From Anaerolineae bacterium (lineage in GTDB: Bacteria > Chloroflexota > Anaerolineae > Aggregatilineales > Phototrophicaceae): a stretch of DNA of 57,332 nt. The notes below the pieces were generated by a model, which saw only the letters and a program-made list of their open reading frames with translations, was not told the DNA's origin and made no database searches. A program made the position numbers and the translations under genes. The DNA lies in NCBI GenBank assembly GCA_023382675.1, contig JAHDWN010000042.1:1-57332 (forward strand), written 5' to 3'. Positions 23,509 to 32,024 of the stretch are shown here, piece after piece; position 1 is the first letter of the stretch, and each line of letters starts with the position of its first letter.

Positions 23509-23793
23509 ATGTACATCAAGATCAACCGTAACGTCTGTGACCACCAGCTCGCCATCTGTGAGCGCTGCCTGGGCAAGTTTCTCGCAAATCCGATGGGTTA
23601 TGAACGCCAGTGCTTCGAGGAGATCCGGGAGGACGGCAGCGAACTGCTGACCATCGATCTCCACACCGGCGATCACGATGTCCGCCTGGTGCTTGACGAA
23701 GCCCAGCGCAAAATGATGGCTGGCGAAGGCTGGGCCACGTTCATGGATTTCGCCGTGCCCATGTATCGCAATACAACAGAAAAACCGGAATAA
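23509..23793 (+). CDS. Small cysteine-rich unknown protein
   Basis: A 94-residue protein from the ATG at 23509, with CAGGAG 8 bases upstream. Cysteines at about 10, 17, 20 and 34 (VCDHQLAICERCLGKFLANP...QC) suggest a zinc or Fe-S site. The C-terminal half has acidic strands and LDEAQRKMMAGEGWATFMDF. I do not recognise the family. It lies between paralogues of the unknown 22808/24213 family, so the three may be functionally linked. Confidence 0.65.
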   Translation: MYIKINRNVCDHQLAICERCLGKFLANPMGYERQCFEEIREDGSELLTIDLHTGDHDVRLVLDEAQRKMMAGEGWATFMDFAVPMYRNTTEKPE

Positions 23794-24048
23794 CGGCGCG
23801 GACTGCCTGCAAACCGCCGTCGCTTGAATACAGATGGCGTTATCCCGGTTGGCCGGGAAGGCCTGAGCCTCGGGCGGCGTAGGAAAAAACCGATCGACAC
23901 AACGCACCCCGGCCAAATCGGCTGTGCTGTTTTAGCTTGCGCTCTTGGAAAACGCTTACATTTTTCGATAACTATTCTGCTCCATGATCATTCTCGGTAG
24001 CCGCCTGCTGCAAGGAGCGAGCCGCGAGCAGGACATGGAGCAACATCG

Positions 24049-24150
24049 ATGTATCTCGACAAAGCCATCGACGCAGACTGGCTCGACGAGCCGCCGCCCC
24101 GCAATGTACGCTCTTGGGGAAAGGACTTGCCGTCAGGAAAGCCATTTTGA
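24049..24150 (+). pseudogene. Decayed third copy of the 22808/24213 family
   Basis: A 33-codon frame reads MYLDKAIDADWLDEPP followed by a drifted RNVRSWGKDL and a stop. The DWLDEPP block and the following -R-V--WG pattern match the N termini of the intact paralogues at 22808 and 24213, after which similarity is lost. It has an ATGGAG about 10 bases upstream. It lies 63 bases before the intact copy, consistent with tandem duplication and decay. Confidence 0.6.
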
Positions 24151-24212
24151 TGTAGAATTATGCGTAACATAAACCACAAATTATCATCCCTCCCGGAGAC
24201 AACACAGCAACG

Positions 24213-24617
24213 ATGCCACTGGAAAATGGAATTGCCGTCGACTGGCTGGATGAACCACCGTGTATCAGAATGGTTTGGGGACAGCACGTCACAGACAAGG
24301 ACGTGCAGGAGGCGTTTGAGAGAATCCAGATGCTCCTGAACAAAGTCAAAGAGCCACGGTGTGTTCTGGTCGACATATCGCAGGTTGCGAATATGCCGCT
24401 GACAGTCACATTTCAGAGTGCGGTCACAGGCCCGTATCGACATCCGCGGCTAAGGAACTGGCTGATCGTGGAGCCGCACACCAATCGAATCGCCCACGTG
24501 GCCGAGAAACTCATGTCCAGCGTGACACGTCGCCACAATGTGCGCTGGTTCAAATCTGAACAGGATGCGCTCGATTTCATGCGCCAGGGCGAACAGCAAT
24601 TCGGCAAAGAAACCTAG
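24213..24617 (+). CDS. Uncharacterised STAS/SpoIIAA-like-sized protein, paralogue 2
   Basis: A 134-residue protein starting MPLENGIAVDWLDEPPCIRM. It matches the protein at 22808-23197 along the full length, with shared RCVLVD, GPYRHP-LRNWLI and VRWFKSEQDAL blocks, so the two are clear paralogues. CGGAGACAACACAGC precedes the ATG, giving a plausible ribosome site (GGAG) at a long spacing. No signal peptide or membrane helix. Function unknown; a regulatory or sensory fold is suggested only by size and pattern. Confidence 0.75.
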   Translation: MPLENGIAVDWLDEPPCIRMVWGQHVTDKDVQEAFERIQMLLNKVKEPRCVLVDISQVANMPLTVTFQSAVTGPYRHPRLRNWLIVEPHTNRIAHVAEKLMSSVTRRHNVRWFKSEQDALDFMRQGEQQFGKET

Positions 24618-24724
24618 ACCTGCGTCGCTGTAGAAGCGCACTTATAACCGCGTGCCACACAACTCACCCCACCTCCGCAGCGTATAGGAGTCATGGCAAT
24701 CTCACCCACCCAAAGAGTAGTCCC

Positions 24725-25138
24725 ATGCTCCCCCGCTCTCATCTCGATCTGATCGACGGCCCATACACCGCCATACTCACGACCGTCATGCCTGACGGCC
24801 AGCCGCAGACGACGCCTGTCTGGTGCAACCGCGACGGCGACGACGTGCTCATCAATACCATGCACAGCTTCCGCAAGGCAGCCCACATGCGCGCCAACCC
24901 GCGCGTGACCCTGCTCATCTACGATCCGGCGAACCCAGAGCGTCACATCGAAATTCGCGGCCTCGTCGCCGAGATGCGCGAAGATGGCGCGCTCGAACAT
25001 CTCGATCAACTGACGCAGCTCTACATGAAGCGCCCGGACGTGTATTTCTTCGGCGACTGCGTGCCGGAGACCGAGGCGGCGACGCATACCCCGATTCGCA
25101 TCCGCATCACGCCGCAGCGCGTGCGCGTGGAAGGCTGA
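24725..25138 (+). CDS. PPOX-class (F420-type) FMN/F420-binding protein 1
   Basis: A 137-residue split-barrel protein. AILTTVMPDGQPQTTPVWCN and DDVLINTMHSFRKAAHMRAN followed by PRVTLLIYDPANP are the hallmarks of pyridoxamine 5-phosphate oxidase-like proteins of the F420-dependent class. These act as small reductases or oxidases on diverse substrates. It is followed after five bases by a paralogue, indicating tandem duplication and a shared transcript. Confidence 0.88.
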   Translation: MLPRSHLDLIDGPYTAILTTVMPDGQPQTTPVWCNRDGDDVLINTMHSFRKAAHMRANPRVTLLIYDPANPERHIEIRGLVAEMREDGALEHLDQLTQLYMKRPDVYFFGDCVPETEAATHTPIRIRITPQRVRVEG

Positions 25139-25143
25139 TCGCC

Positions 25144-25572
25144 ATGGCAACCATCACCATCCCGGCCTCCCACATCGATCTGCTGCGCGAGCCTGTCCAC
25201 GCGGTGCTTACGACCATGCAGCCCGACGGCCAGCCGCAGTCCACCCTCGTCTGGGCAGATTACGACGGCGAGCACGTGCTCGTCAACACGGCGCTCGAAC
25301 GCCAGAAGTGCCGCAACCTGCGCGCCAACCCCAGGGTGACGCTGTTCGTCATCGACCCGCACAACAGCAGCCGCTGGATCGAGATCCGTGGCCGCGTCGC
25401 TGCGATCACGACCGAGGGCGCGGAAGCCCACGCCGACAAGCTGACCCGGCTCTACACTGGCAAAGCGCACTTCTACGGCGATGTCTACGCCCCGGAGCGG
25501 CGCGCACAGGAGACGCGCGTGATCGTCCGCATCGCGCCGGTCAAGATCGCGCTCGACGCGGTGTTCAAGTGA
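25144..25572 (+). CDS. PPOX-class (F420-type) FMN/F420-binding protein 2
   Basis: A 142-residue split-barrel protein from the ATG at 25144. AVLTTMQPDGQPQSTLVWAD, EHVLVNTALERQKCRNLRAN and PRVTLFVIDPHNSSRWIEIR parallel the preceding gene block by block. The ATG is five bases after the upstream stop codon. A longer frame starting at 24823 is a shadow of the first paralogue. The pair may form a heterodimer, since the family is dimeric; this is inference. Confidence 0.88.
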   Translation: MATITIPASHIDLLREPVHAVLTTMQPDGQPQSTLVWADYDGEHVLVNTALERQKCRNLRANPRVTLFVIDPHNSSRWIEIRGRVAAITTEGAEAHADKLTRLYTGKAHFYGDVYAPERRAQETRVIVRIAPVKIALDAVFK

Positions 25573-25594
25573 AGGGCACGCATCCACGCGTCCG

Positions 25595-26920
25595 CTATCC
25601 AGGCTCCTCGGCTGTCTCTGAGGCCGCTTTGAGCGGCGACGGGCTGCCGACGCTGCGCCGACTCGCTGGCAGGATCAGGCGCACGGAACGGTCGTAAGTC
25701 GCGTAGTTCCACACCCAATTGATCAGCACGCTCAGGCGGTTGCGGAAGCCGAGCAGCCAGAGCAGATGCAGGAACAGCCAGGCGACCCAGGCGATGTAGC
25801 CCGTCAGCGGCACGCGATTGAAGATCCAGGCGACGGCGCGGCTGCGGCCAATCGTCGCCATGATGCCGCGGTCGTGATAGGCGAATGTCTCCTCGGCCTG
25901 GCCGTCAATGCGACGCAGGATGTTGCGCGCGGCCAGCTTGCCCTCCTGCTTCGCCACCGGGATCAGCATCGGATACGGATTGCCGTTCGCGTCTTCCAGG
26001 TAGGCCATGTCGCCGACGACGTAGATGCGCTCGCGGTCGATGACCTCCATCGTCGGGCGCACAGGCACACGCCCGCCGCGCTGAAGCGGTAGATCGAGCA
26101 GTTGTGCGGCGGGCGCGCCTTTCGTCCCCGCTGCCCAGACCAGTGTGTGCGTGGCAATCTCCTGCCCATCCGCCAGGCGCACGTAGCCCTCGCCCACGTC
26201 ATCGACCGCGATATTCAGGTACACCTGGACGCCGAGTGAGCGCAGCTGATCCAGCGCGGATGACTGGAGCTTGGCCGGATAGGGCAGCAGCAGCCTGTCA
26301 ACGGCTTCGACCAGGATGACCTGCGCGCGTCCCAATTCGGGGAAGTCGTTGTTGAGCACGTAGTTGTAGAGTTCGTGCAGCGCCCCGGCGGTTTCGATGC
26401 CCGTTGGCCCGCCGCCCACGACCACCAGCGTCGTCAGGGCGCGCCGCTCGGCCTCGTCGGTGCTGCTGGCGGCCTTTTCGAACTGCTGCAGGATGTGGTT
26501 GCGCAGGACGATGGCGTCGTCGAGTTCCTTGAGCGGCAGCGACAACCGCTCGACCGTGTCATTGCCGAAGTAGTTCGTGACGCTGCCCGCGGCGACGATC
26601 AGGTAGTCATACGGCTCGTCAACCCGCCTGTCGGCAAGCTGCACCGAGACCGTCCGCGCCTCGCTGTCGATCCCGTCCACAAGACCCATGAGGACGCGGA
26701 CGTTGCGCTTCTTGGCGAAGATCTGGCGGATCGGGTAGGCGATGTCGCTCGGATCGAGTGCGCAGGTGGCGACCTGATAGAGCAGCGGCGTAAAGGTGTG
26801 ATAATTCTGGCGGTCGATCAGCAGCGCATCGACTTCTGTGCCCGCCAGCGTTTGCGCCGCGTACAGACCGCCAAAGCCAGCCCCGACGATGATCACGCGC
26901 GGTCGTTGGGTTGTATTCAT
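25595..26920 (-). CDS. ndh: Type II NADH dehydrogenase (NDH-2)
   Basis: A 441-residue flavoprotein that passes electrons from NADH to quinone without proton pumping. RVIIVGAGFGGLYAAQTLAG binds FAD; LVVVGGGPTGIETAGALHEL binds NADH; VVGDMAYLEDANGNPYPMLI and AKQEGKLAARNI are family blocks near the flavin. The C terminus has a hydrophobic/amphipathic anchor (IAWVAWLFLHLLWLLGFRNR). AAGG stands upstream of the ATG. Monocistronic, convergent with the PPOX pair and divergent from the TetR/DinB operon. Confidence 0.92.
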   Translation of the reverse strand: MNTTQRPRVIIVGAGFGGLYAAQTLAGTEVDALLIDRQNYHTFTPLLYQVATCALDPSDIAYPIRQIFAKKRNVRVLMGLVDGIDSEARTVSVQLADRRVDEPYDYLIVAAGSVTNYFGNDTVERLSLPLKELDDAIVLRNHILQQFEKAASSTDEAERRALTTLVVVGGGPTGIETAGALHELYNYVLNNDFPELGRAQVILVEAVDRLLLPYPAKLQSSALDQLRSLGVQVYLNIAVDDVGEGYVRLADGQEIATHTLVWAAGTKGAPAAQLLDLPLQRGGRVPVRPTMEVIDRERIYVVGDMAYLEDANGNPYPMLIPVAKQEGKLAARNILRRIDGQAEETFAYHDRGIMATIGRSRAVAWIFNRVPLTGYIAWVAWLFLHLLWLLGFRNRLSVLINWVWNYATYDRSVRLILPASRRSVGSPSPLKAASETAEEPG

Positions 26921-27165
26921 GGAAACCTTCAGATGGATAATCTACCGATCTGAAACAGGGGGCAATTTTGAACAAGCTGCCGCATTTCTTTCATTATCGT
27001 TGAAATTGCTGGTTAGGCAAGACACCTGCAGGCGCGACATTCAGATTATCTCAAGAGTTCAGCAAGCAAAGAACGTGTGTGAATGCCACCGATGTTGTGC
27101 CACAGGCAGTGTTGGTAATCATTGTGCGAATTCAATTGGAATCGAACCGAATGCAATTTGGCTCC

Positions 27166-27222
27166 TTGACAAGTTCACCAAAACCTATATCATTTAGGTT
27201 ATCCTAAAGCATTTAGGCATAC
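27166..27222 (+). promoter_or_regulatory. Promoter and operator of the TetR/DinB-like operon
   Basis: TTGACA (27166-27171), a 16-base spacer and TATCAT (27188-27193) form a rightward promoter. A perfect palindrome TTTAGGTTATCCTAAA (27193-27208) begins at the -10 end, and a second half-conserved copy TTTAGGCATACTAGGC follows about 20 bases later. These are probable binding sites for the TetR protein encoded next. Confidence 0.65.
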
Positions 27223-27241
27223 TAGGCTGAGTGAGTAATCC

Positions 27242-27883
27242 GTGGATAACGCAAAGCATCTGTCGCCAAAGCAGCGCCGGATACGCAATCGTGAGGAAAT
27301 GACAGCCGCCATTGTCCAAATAGCGCGGGAGATTATGCGCGAGCAGGGCGTGGCTACGCTCAATCTCAGCGAGATTGCGCGCCGCCTGGGGATGCAAACG
27401 CCGTCGCTGTACGAGTATTTTCCCAACAAGATGGCCCTGTACGATCACTTGTTCTGGCTTGGGACACGCCTCTTTCGTGAACGTATGTCACAAGTGGCTA
27501 CTGAGCATCCTGTCTCACCCTGGGATCAACTCGAACGGTTCTTGACCGCCTATCTCCAGTGTGCCATTGACAACCCTGATTTGTTCAAGCTGGTCTATGA
27601 ACGTCACGTTCCCGGTTTTGTACCCTCAGCCGAAAGCATGGCGGAGGCGAACGCTTCCCTCGAAGAGGCTAATCAGTACCTGGAGGATTTTCTGAAGGCC
27701 GCGAAGCTCAACCGTGTAGCGTCAATCGAACACATGCGCGACCTTTTCATCGCGCTCATGCATGGGATCGCCGCTCAGCATCTGGCAAACGATCCAGATC
27801 AACCTGTAGGTGCTGGGCGCTTCGGCAGCCTGGTACCGCTGACGATTGATATGTTGAAAAAGGCCTGGCAAAGAGACACCTGA
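27242..27883 (+). CDS. TetR-family regulator
   Basis: A 213-residue repressor with a GTG start at 27242. The HTH reads IAREIMREQGVATLNLSEIARRLGMQTPSLYEYFPNK, and the ligand domain contains AYLQCAIDNPDLFKLVYERH. It resembles the WHG-type regulator at 14691-15269 in general layout. It stands 13 bases ahead of a DinB-like enzyme gene and most likely regulates this operon through the palindromes upstream. Confidence 0.9.
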   Translation: MDNAKHLSPKQRRIRNREEMTAAIVQIAREIMREQGVATLNLSEIARRLGMQTPSLYEYFPNKMALYDHLFWLGTRLFRERMSQVATEHPVSPWDQLERFLTAYLQCAIDNPDLFKLVYERHVPGFVPSAESMAEANASLEEANQYLEDFLKAAKLNRVASIEHMRDLFIALMHGIAAQHLANDPDQPVGAGRFGSLVPLTIDMLKKAWQRDT

Positions 27884-27896
27884 TTGGGAGGTACAC

Positions 27897-28769
27897 ATGG
27901 ATCAGTCGCTAGCATCTTCATCTGCTCGTGCCAAAGAATATGAACCTCTGAGAGCCTCACATGTTGCAAAACTCAGCCGCGATGAGGTGATTGCGCTTGC
28001 ACGTGAGGAGCTGACACGTTTTTTGACATTGGCTGAGACATTGACCTCCGCCGACTGGGAAGCGCCGACAGATTGTGCACTCTGGACGGTGAAGGATATC
28101 GTGGCGCATCAGGCGAGCCACGTGCTGGCTCTGATCCACTATCGAGAATTCCTGAATCAGTTTAATCCATTGAATTTCCGAGCCTACACCCGAAAGGGCA
28201 TGAATAGTCTTGATGCGGCGAACCAACGCCAGGTTGATATGCGCGCACAATGGCCGCCAACGCAGTTGATCGCCGAAATGCGAGACAACAGCGAAGCATC
28301 TTTCGTGGGTCGCCAGCGTTTTCCGGCCCTGCTTCGGTGGCTGCGCATCCAGCCGCCGGGATATGCGGGGTTAATCAGTGTTGGTGAACTGATCGACAAT
28401 ATTTTCACACGTGATATGTGGATGCACCGGCTCGATATCTGCGGCGCGACGGGGCGCGAGATGGCAATGACTGCTGACCATGATGGTCGCATCACGGCAT
28501 TGGTCGTGCGGGATCTAGATCGACAGTTGTCGGCAAAACTCAATGGGCGCGCCGTGATCTATCAGTTGACGGGAAAAGCTGGTGGCAAGTGGGTAGTCGG
28601 TGGAAATGGCCTGGTAGTGGCAGAGGTCAGCATGGATGTACCGAATTTCCACCGATTGGCATCCGGAAGAATCAGCAGTGAACAGGTGCTTCAACAGGGT
28701 CTGGTGACAATCAATGGCGATCAGAAGCTCGGCGCTCTCGCCGTACACAACACTGCCGTGCTCTACTGA
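27897..28769 (+). CDS. Maleylpyruvate isomerase-like (DinB superfamily) protein
   Basis: A 290-residue protein. The N-terminal four-helix bundle has LTSADWEAPTDCALWTVKDI and VAHQASHVLALIHYREFL, in which the first and later histidines match the metal site of mycothiol-dependent maleylpyruvate isomerase N domains; DMWMHRLDICGATGRE supplies the third. The C-terminal part (about 205-290) resembles an SCP2-like lipid-binding domain. Such enzymes modify substrates by thiol transfer. Its association with a TetR gene suggests a xenobiotic-response function. GGGAGG precedes the ATG. Confidence 0.8.
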   Translation: MDQSLASSSARAKEYEPLRASHVAKLSRDEVIALAREELTRFLTLAETLTSADWEAPTDCALWTVKDIVAHQASHVLALIHYREFLNQFNPLNFRAYTRKGMNSLDAANQRQVDMRAQWPPTQLIAEMRDNSEASFVGRQRFPALLRWLRIQPPGYAGLISVGELIDNIFTRDMWMHRLDICGATGREMAMTADHDGRITALVVRDLDRQLSAKLNGRAVIYQLTGKAGGKWVVGGNGLVVAEVSMDVPNFHRLASGRISSEQVLQQGLVTINGDQKLGALAVHNTAVLY

Positions 28770-28897
28770 CCACTGGCATCGACAAGGCGAGCCGAGAGAC
28801 AACTGAGGTTTGGACACCACGCAGAGATGGGGGCAAGATCGCCCCCAAATTCATACCCAACCGCCAGCAAAACAGCCACCCTGGATTGTCCTGATGG

Positions 28898-30829
28898 CTA
28901 CGACTCCACCCGCATGAGCGTGATCGTCTGCGGCTCGCCCAGGTACGGCCCCAGGATGCTTTCCAGCGTCACCGAGTCGTCACTGAAAGTGAGCTTCGTC
29001 CCGGCATCCATCTCTGTGGTCGCGTAGGCGTTGGTTTCCCCGCGAACGGCCTTTAACGTCAATGTCTGATAGGCCGTCGTCGCGACCAGTTCGCCATCTT
29101 GAATCGACACCTCCAGCCCGCGCTCATACGTGCCGACCACCGCCTCCGCGGCATCGAGATCGACATCTTCGGTCTGCACGCTCGCCAGGACCTGCGAGAA
29201 GAGGGTGCGCAGCTGCGAATCGGCAGTCTGGTAGAAGGTCGTCGAGGTGTGTTCCAGGTCGAAAACCTGCTCGAAGACATACTCGCTGACCGCGCTGCCA
29301 AAGCTGTTGTCAATTGCGCGGTTCGCCAGCACCAGCACGCCGATGCCCGCATCCGGCAGGAAGCCAAACGTGCTGGTGAAGCCGCCGGTATTGCCGCCGT
29401 GCTGGATGTAGGTCAGGCCCTTGTAGTCCATGATCATCCAGCCCATGCCATAGCTGCCGCCGCCCGGCATGGCGATCTCTGGCGACTGCGTGGCGCGCAA
29501 GTTGTCCTCGCTGACGATGCGCGTGCCATCCGGCGCAACACCGCCGTTCAGCTCCATGATCATGTACTGCGCCATGTCGTTCGCTGTCGACCAGACCGCG
29601 CCCGCTGGCGCAATCTGCGTCGCGAACCGCTCATATTCGAGCGGCGTCGGCGCGAAACCATCGACATCGAGGTTAAAAGCATAAGGCAGGGCAAAATCCG
29701 CCCCCATCGTCGCCGCATCGAAATCGAGCGTCGTGTTCTCCATGCCCAACGGCTCAAAGATCTGCGTCTTCATTAGATCAGCGTAGGCATCGTAGAGCGC
29801 GCCGTACTCGCCGCCCGCCGCCAGCGCCGCCAGGTAGCCGCCCGTGGCGACCATCTGGTTGCTGTACTGGAACTGCTCGCCCGGCGCGGCGGTAATCGGC
29901 AGGTTCGCCATGTCAGCAATGATCTCTTCCGCCGTCATCATCTGCAGGAACAGCGGAAAATCGAAACGGGGCACACCGCTGCTCATGTTGAACAGGTCGC
30001 GCACACGAAGTTCGCCCGCCACGTCCATGTCAAACAGGACGAAGTCCGGGTAGACATCCACGACCAGGTCGTTCCAGTCCCACACGCCTTCGTCCACCAG
30101 CATCGCCGCCAGGAGCGAAGTCATCGACTTGGTCGTCGAGCCGATCATGAACCGCGTATCCGCCGTGACCGGCTGGCCGTCTTCGTCCGCCGTCTGGCCG
30201 AAGCCCTGCGTATACACGACCTCGCCATTCTGGACGACGGCCACGCTCGCGCCAAGCGTCGCGTAAGTCTCAAGCTGGCTGTTGACGTAATCCGTCAGGT
30301 CTTCGGCCATCGCATCGTCGAACTGCGCCGGCGCTACACCGCTCAGGTCGAGGGTGTCGCTCGGTTTGAAACTCAGGAGCATCACGTTCAGATCGGGCGA
30401 AGTCGCCTGCGCCGCTGCCATATCTGGCGTCCGGAAGACGACGATGTAAGCCGTGCCGTTGGTCAACTGCACCAGCACCGCGTCCACAACTCCGTCAGAG
30501 ATGTACAGATACTGCGTCCAGATCACGCCGCCCGGCGCAGGCAGATCGGTGACTTGCACCGGCTCGCCCTCGAAGGCCGGATCGACCAGTGCCCAGGCGT
30601 CCGCCAGCGCTGCGTCTTTGTCTGCCGCAGGCAGCGCAAACAGTGCTATCGTCGTGCCGGTCTCGTGCTCGAACAATCCGTAGCCCTCGGCGTCGATCTG
30701 CGTCCAAACGGCGGGGATGTCAGCCGTGAACTGCCCGTCCGGATCGCTGTAGGGCGTCACGTCCTGCGCCAGCACGGGCACGGCGACCAGCAAGCATACG
30801 ACAGTCAGTACGAACAACAAGCGCTTCAT
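28898..30829 (-). CDS. Secreted beta-lactamase-family serine hydrolase
   Basis: A 643-residue preprotein from the ATG at 30829 (GGAAGG 7 bases upstream). The signal peptide is KRLLFVLTVVCLLVAVPVLA. An N-terminal domain (about 25-150) is followed by a class C beta-lactamase / D-alanyl-D-alanine-peptidase-like domain with IGSTTKSMTSLLA (SxxK), FQYSNQM (YxN) and IQHGGNTGGF (HxG in place of KTG). A C-terminal beta-rich domain (about 530-643) completes it. Acts outside the membrane as a peptidase or esterase. The longer upstream frame is read-through of an intergenic repeat. Confidence 0.88.
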   Translation of the reverse strand: MKRLLFVLTVVCLLVAVPVLAQDVTPYSDPDGQFTADIPAVWTQIDAEGYGLFEHETGTTIALFALPAADKDAALADAWALVDPAFEGEPVQVTDLPAPGGVIWTQYLYISDGVVDAVLVQLTNGTAYIVVFRTPDMAAAQATSPDLNVMLLSFKPSDTLDLSGVAPAQFDDAMAEDLTDYVNSQLETYATLGASVAVVQNGEVVYTQGFGQTADEDGQPVTADTRFMIGSTTKSMTSLLAAMLVDEGVWDWNDLVVDVYPDFVLFDMDVAGELRVRDLFNMSSGVPRFDFPLFLQMMTAEEIIADMANLPITAAPGEQFQYSNQMVATGGYLAALAAGGEYGALYDAYADLMKTQIFEPLGMENTTLDFDAATMGADFALPYAFNLDVDGFAPTPLEYERFATQIAPAGAVWSTANDMAQYMIMELNGGVAPDGTRIVSEDNLRATQSPEIAMPGGGSYGMGWMIMDYKGLTYIQHGGNTGGFTSTFGFLPDAGIGVLVLANRAIDNSFGSAVSEYVFEQVFDLEHTSTTFYQTADSQLRTLFSQVLASVQTEDVDLDAAEAVVGTYERGLEVSIQDGELVATTAYQTLTLKAVRGETNAYATTEMDAGTKLTFSDDSVTLESILGPYLGEPQTITLMRVES

Positions 30830-30917
30830 AAGCATCCTTCCTGTTTCAGCAATGTAAATGTATTGGACGTGAGAATGGCTGGTAATTGCCCGCCAGATCG
30901 CGCTGCGCTTCCTCTCC

Positions 30918-31051
30918 AGTGCAATTTCAGGGGCTGTGGTCGAATTTATCCCCTCTCCTTGCTCACCGCCCCATCGCGATGGGGAGGGGACGAACCGCAG
31001 GTTCCAGGGTGGGGATAGAAGACAACGCAAGCCATTACTCTGGATTGCACT
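30918..31051. repeat. Nested inverted-repeat element
   Basis: AGTGCAAT (30918-30925) pairs with ATTGCACT (31044-31051), TATCCCC (30947-30953) with GGGGATA (31011-31017), and the centre is a perfect palindrome CCCCATCGCGATGGGG (30969-30984). The CCCTCTCC...GGGGAGGGG style resembles the element at 48085-48187. Located just upstream of the serine hydrolase gene. Confidence 0.6.
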
Positions 31052-31230
31052 AGCGCCTTGATCTCCCCTATCCAAACCAAAGATTCGCGTCTAGGGGCAG
31101 GCGTGCAATACGCCAATTCTCAAACAGACGCCTCTGCGTGCGCAGAGTGTCTGCTCTACATTACGGGAAAGATCAGCCTTGGGTTGCGCCGATTGCGCCG
31201 GGATTCACGACGCTCTCATCATCTCACGGC

Positions 31231-31644
31231 TCACGGCGAGGGCTGCCAGCCTGCACGCAGCAGATTGCGCCGGATCATCACCGACGGCGTGTAATTCATG
31301 TGCAGCGCCTCGATAGTCGCCCGGCCGCGCGCCGTCCGACCAATGATCGTGCCGTCGTCGTTCATGCGGAAGTGCCGCTCCCACACCTGCCGCCGGGGGT
31401 TGAACAGGCGCAGACGCCGCCCCGTCACCGGGTCCAGGCCTTGCGTCTGATCGCGCTTGAAGCCGTTGCAGCGCGGGCATGACAGCCAGAGATTGCTCTC
31501 GTCGTCGCGCCCGCCCTTGGACTGCGGCAGGATGTGATCGATTTGCATCTGGGCATAGACGTGGCGCGCTGGCACACGGCAGTAGCCGCAGCGCTCACCG
31601 GCAGCGGCGCGGACGCGGGCGCGCGTCGCTTCCGAGACGGTCAT
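31231..31644 (-). CDS. HNH endonuclease
   Basis: A 137-residue HNH nuclease. GERCGYCRVP provides the first zinc pair, QIDHILPQSKGGRDDESNLW holds the catalytic His and Asn, and LSCPRCNGFKRDQT the second pair. The C-terminal tail (about 75-137) includes RRQVWERHFRMNDDGTIIG, common to small HNH proteins of cyanobacteria and Chloroflexota. The start overlaps the preceding gene's stop by four bases (ATGA), so translation is coupled to a ribbon-helix-helix protein. Confidence 0.9.
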   Translation of the reverse strand: MTVSEATRARVRAAAGERCGYCRVPARHVYAQMQIDHILPQSKGGRDDESNLWLSCPRCNGFKRDQTQGLDPVTGRRLRLFNPRRQVWERHFRMNDDGTIIGRTARGRATIEALHMNYTPSVMIRRNLLRAGWQPSP

Positions 31645-32024
31645 GCATTCAGCGGGGGACGCAGACCGCGCCGGACAGCCTCGGCCAGCGCCTCAGCCTT
31701 CCGCAGCGAGCCTTCTTGATAGCGATACAGCAGGAGCGACAGTTCGAACGCTTCGGCGTCGTCGAGCGTGCCTGCCTGCTGCACTTCCAACAGAACGGAC
31801 ATGCGCGCTTCCAGGCGCTCGTTCATCTGGCTCTCAGCCAGCGCGAGGATTTCGCGGTCATCAAGCTGTTCGACGCGCTTCGGCGGCTCGGTGGTGTCGT
31901 TCGGCAGCGTTGCCGCCAGCGTCGCCGTCAGGATGTCTGCGACCTCACGCCCGGAGCGCGCGGCCAGTTGTTGTGCCCGTCGGTACAATTCATCCGGTAA
32001 ATTGAGGGTAACCTGCGCGCTCAT
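31641..32024 (-). CDS. Ribbon-helix-helix-like protein coupled to HNH nuclease
   Basis: A 127-residue protein from the ATG at 32024. The N-terminal VTLNLPDELYRRAQQLAARS is a typical ribbon-helix-helix strand-helix, as in CopG/Arc-like DNA-binding antitoxins. The rest is helical and charged (EQLDDREILALAESQMNERL). It overlaps the HNH gene by four bases. The arrangement resembles a regulator/nuclease or antitoxin/toxin pair, though HNH proteins with this partner are not established toxins. Confidence 0.75.
   Translation of the reverse strand: MSAQVTLNLPDELYRRAQQLAARSGREVADILTATLAATLPNDTTEPPKRVEQLDDREILALAESQMNERLEARMSVLLEVQQAGTLDDAEAFELSLLLYRYQEGSLRKAEALAEAVRRGLRPPLNA

Noticed and set aside
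24823-25572. 249-residue version of the second PPOX protein
   Set aside because: The first 107 residues are an out-of-frame reading of the first PPOX gene; the true start is the ATG at 25144.
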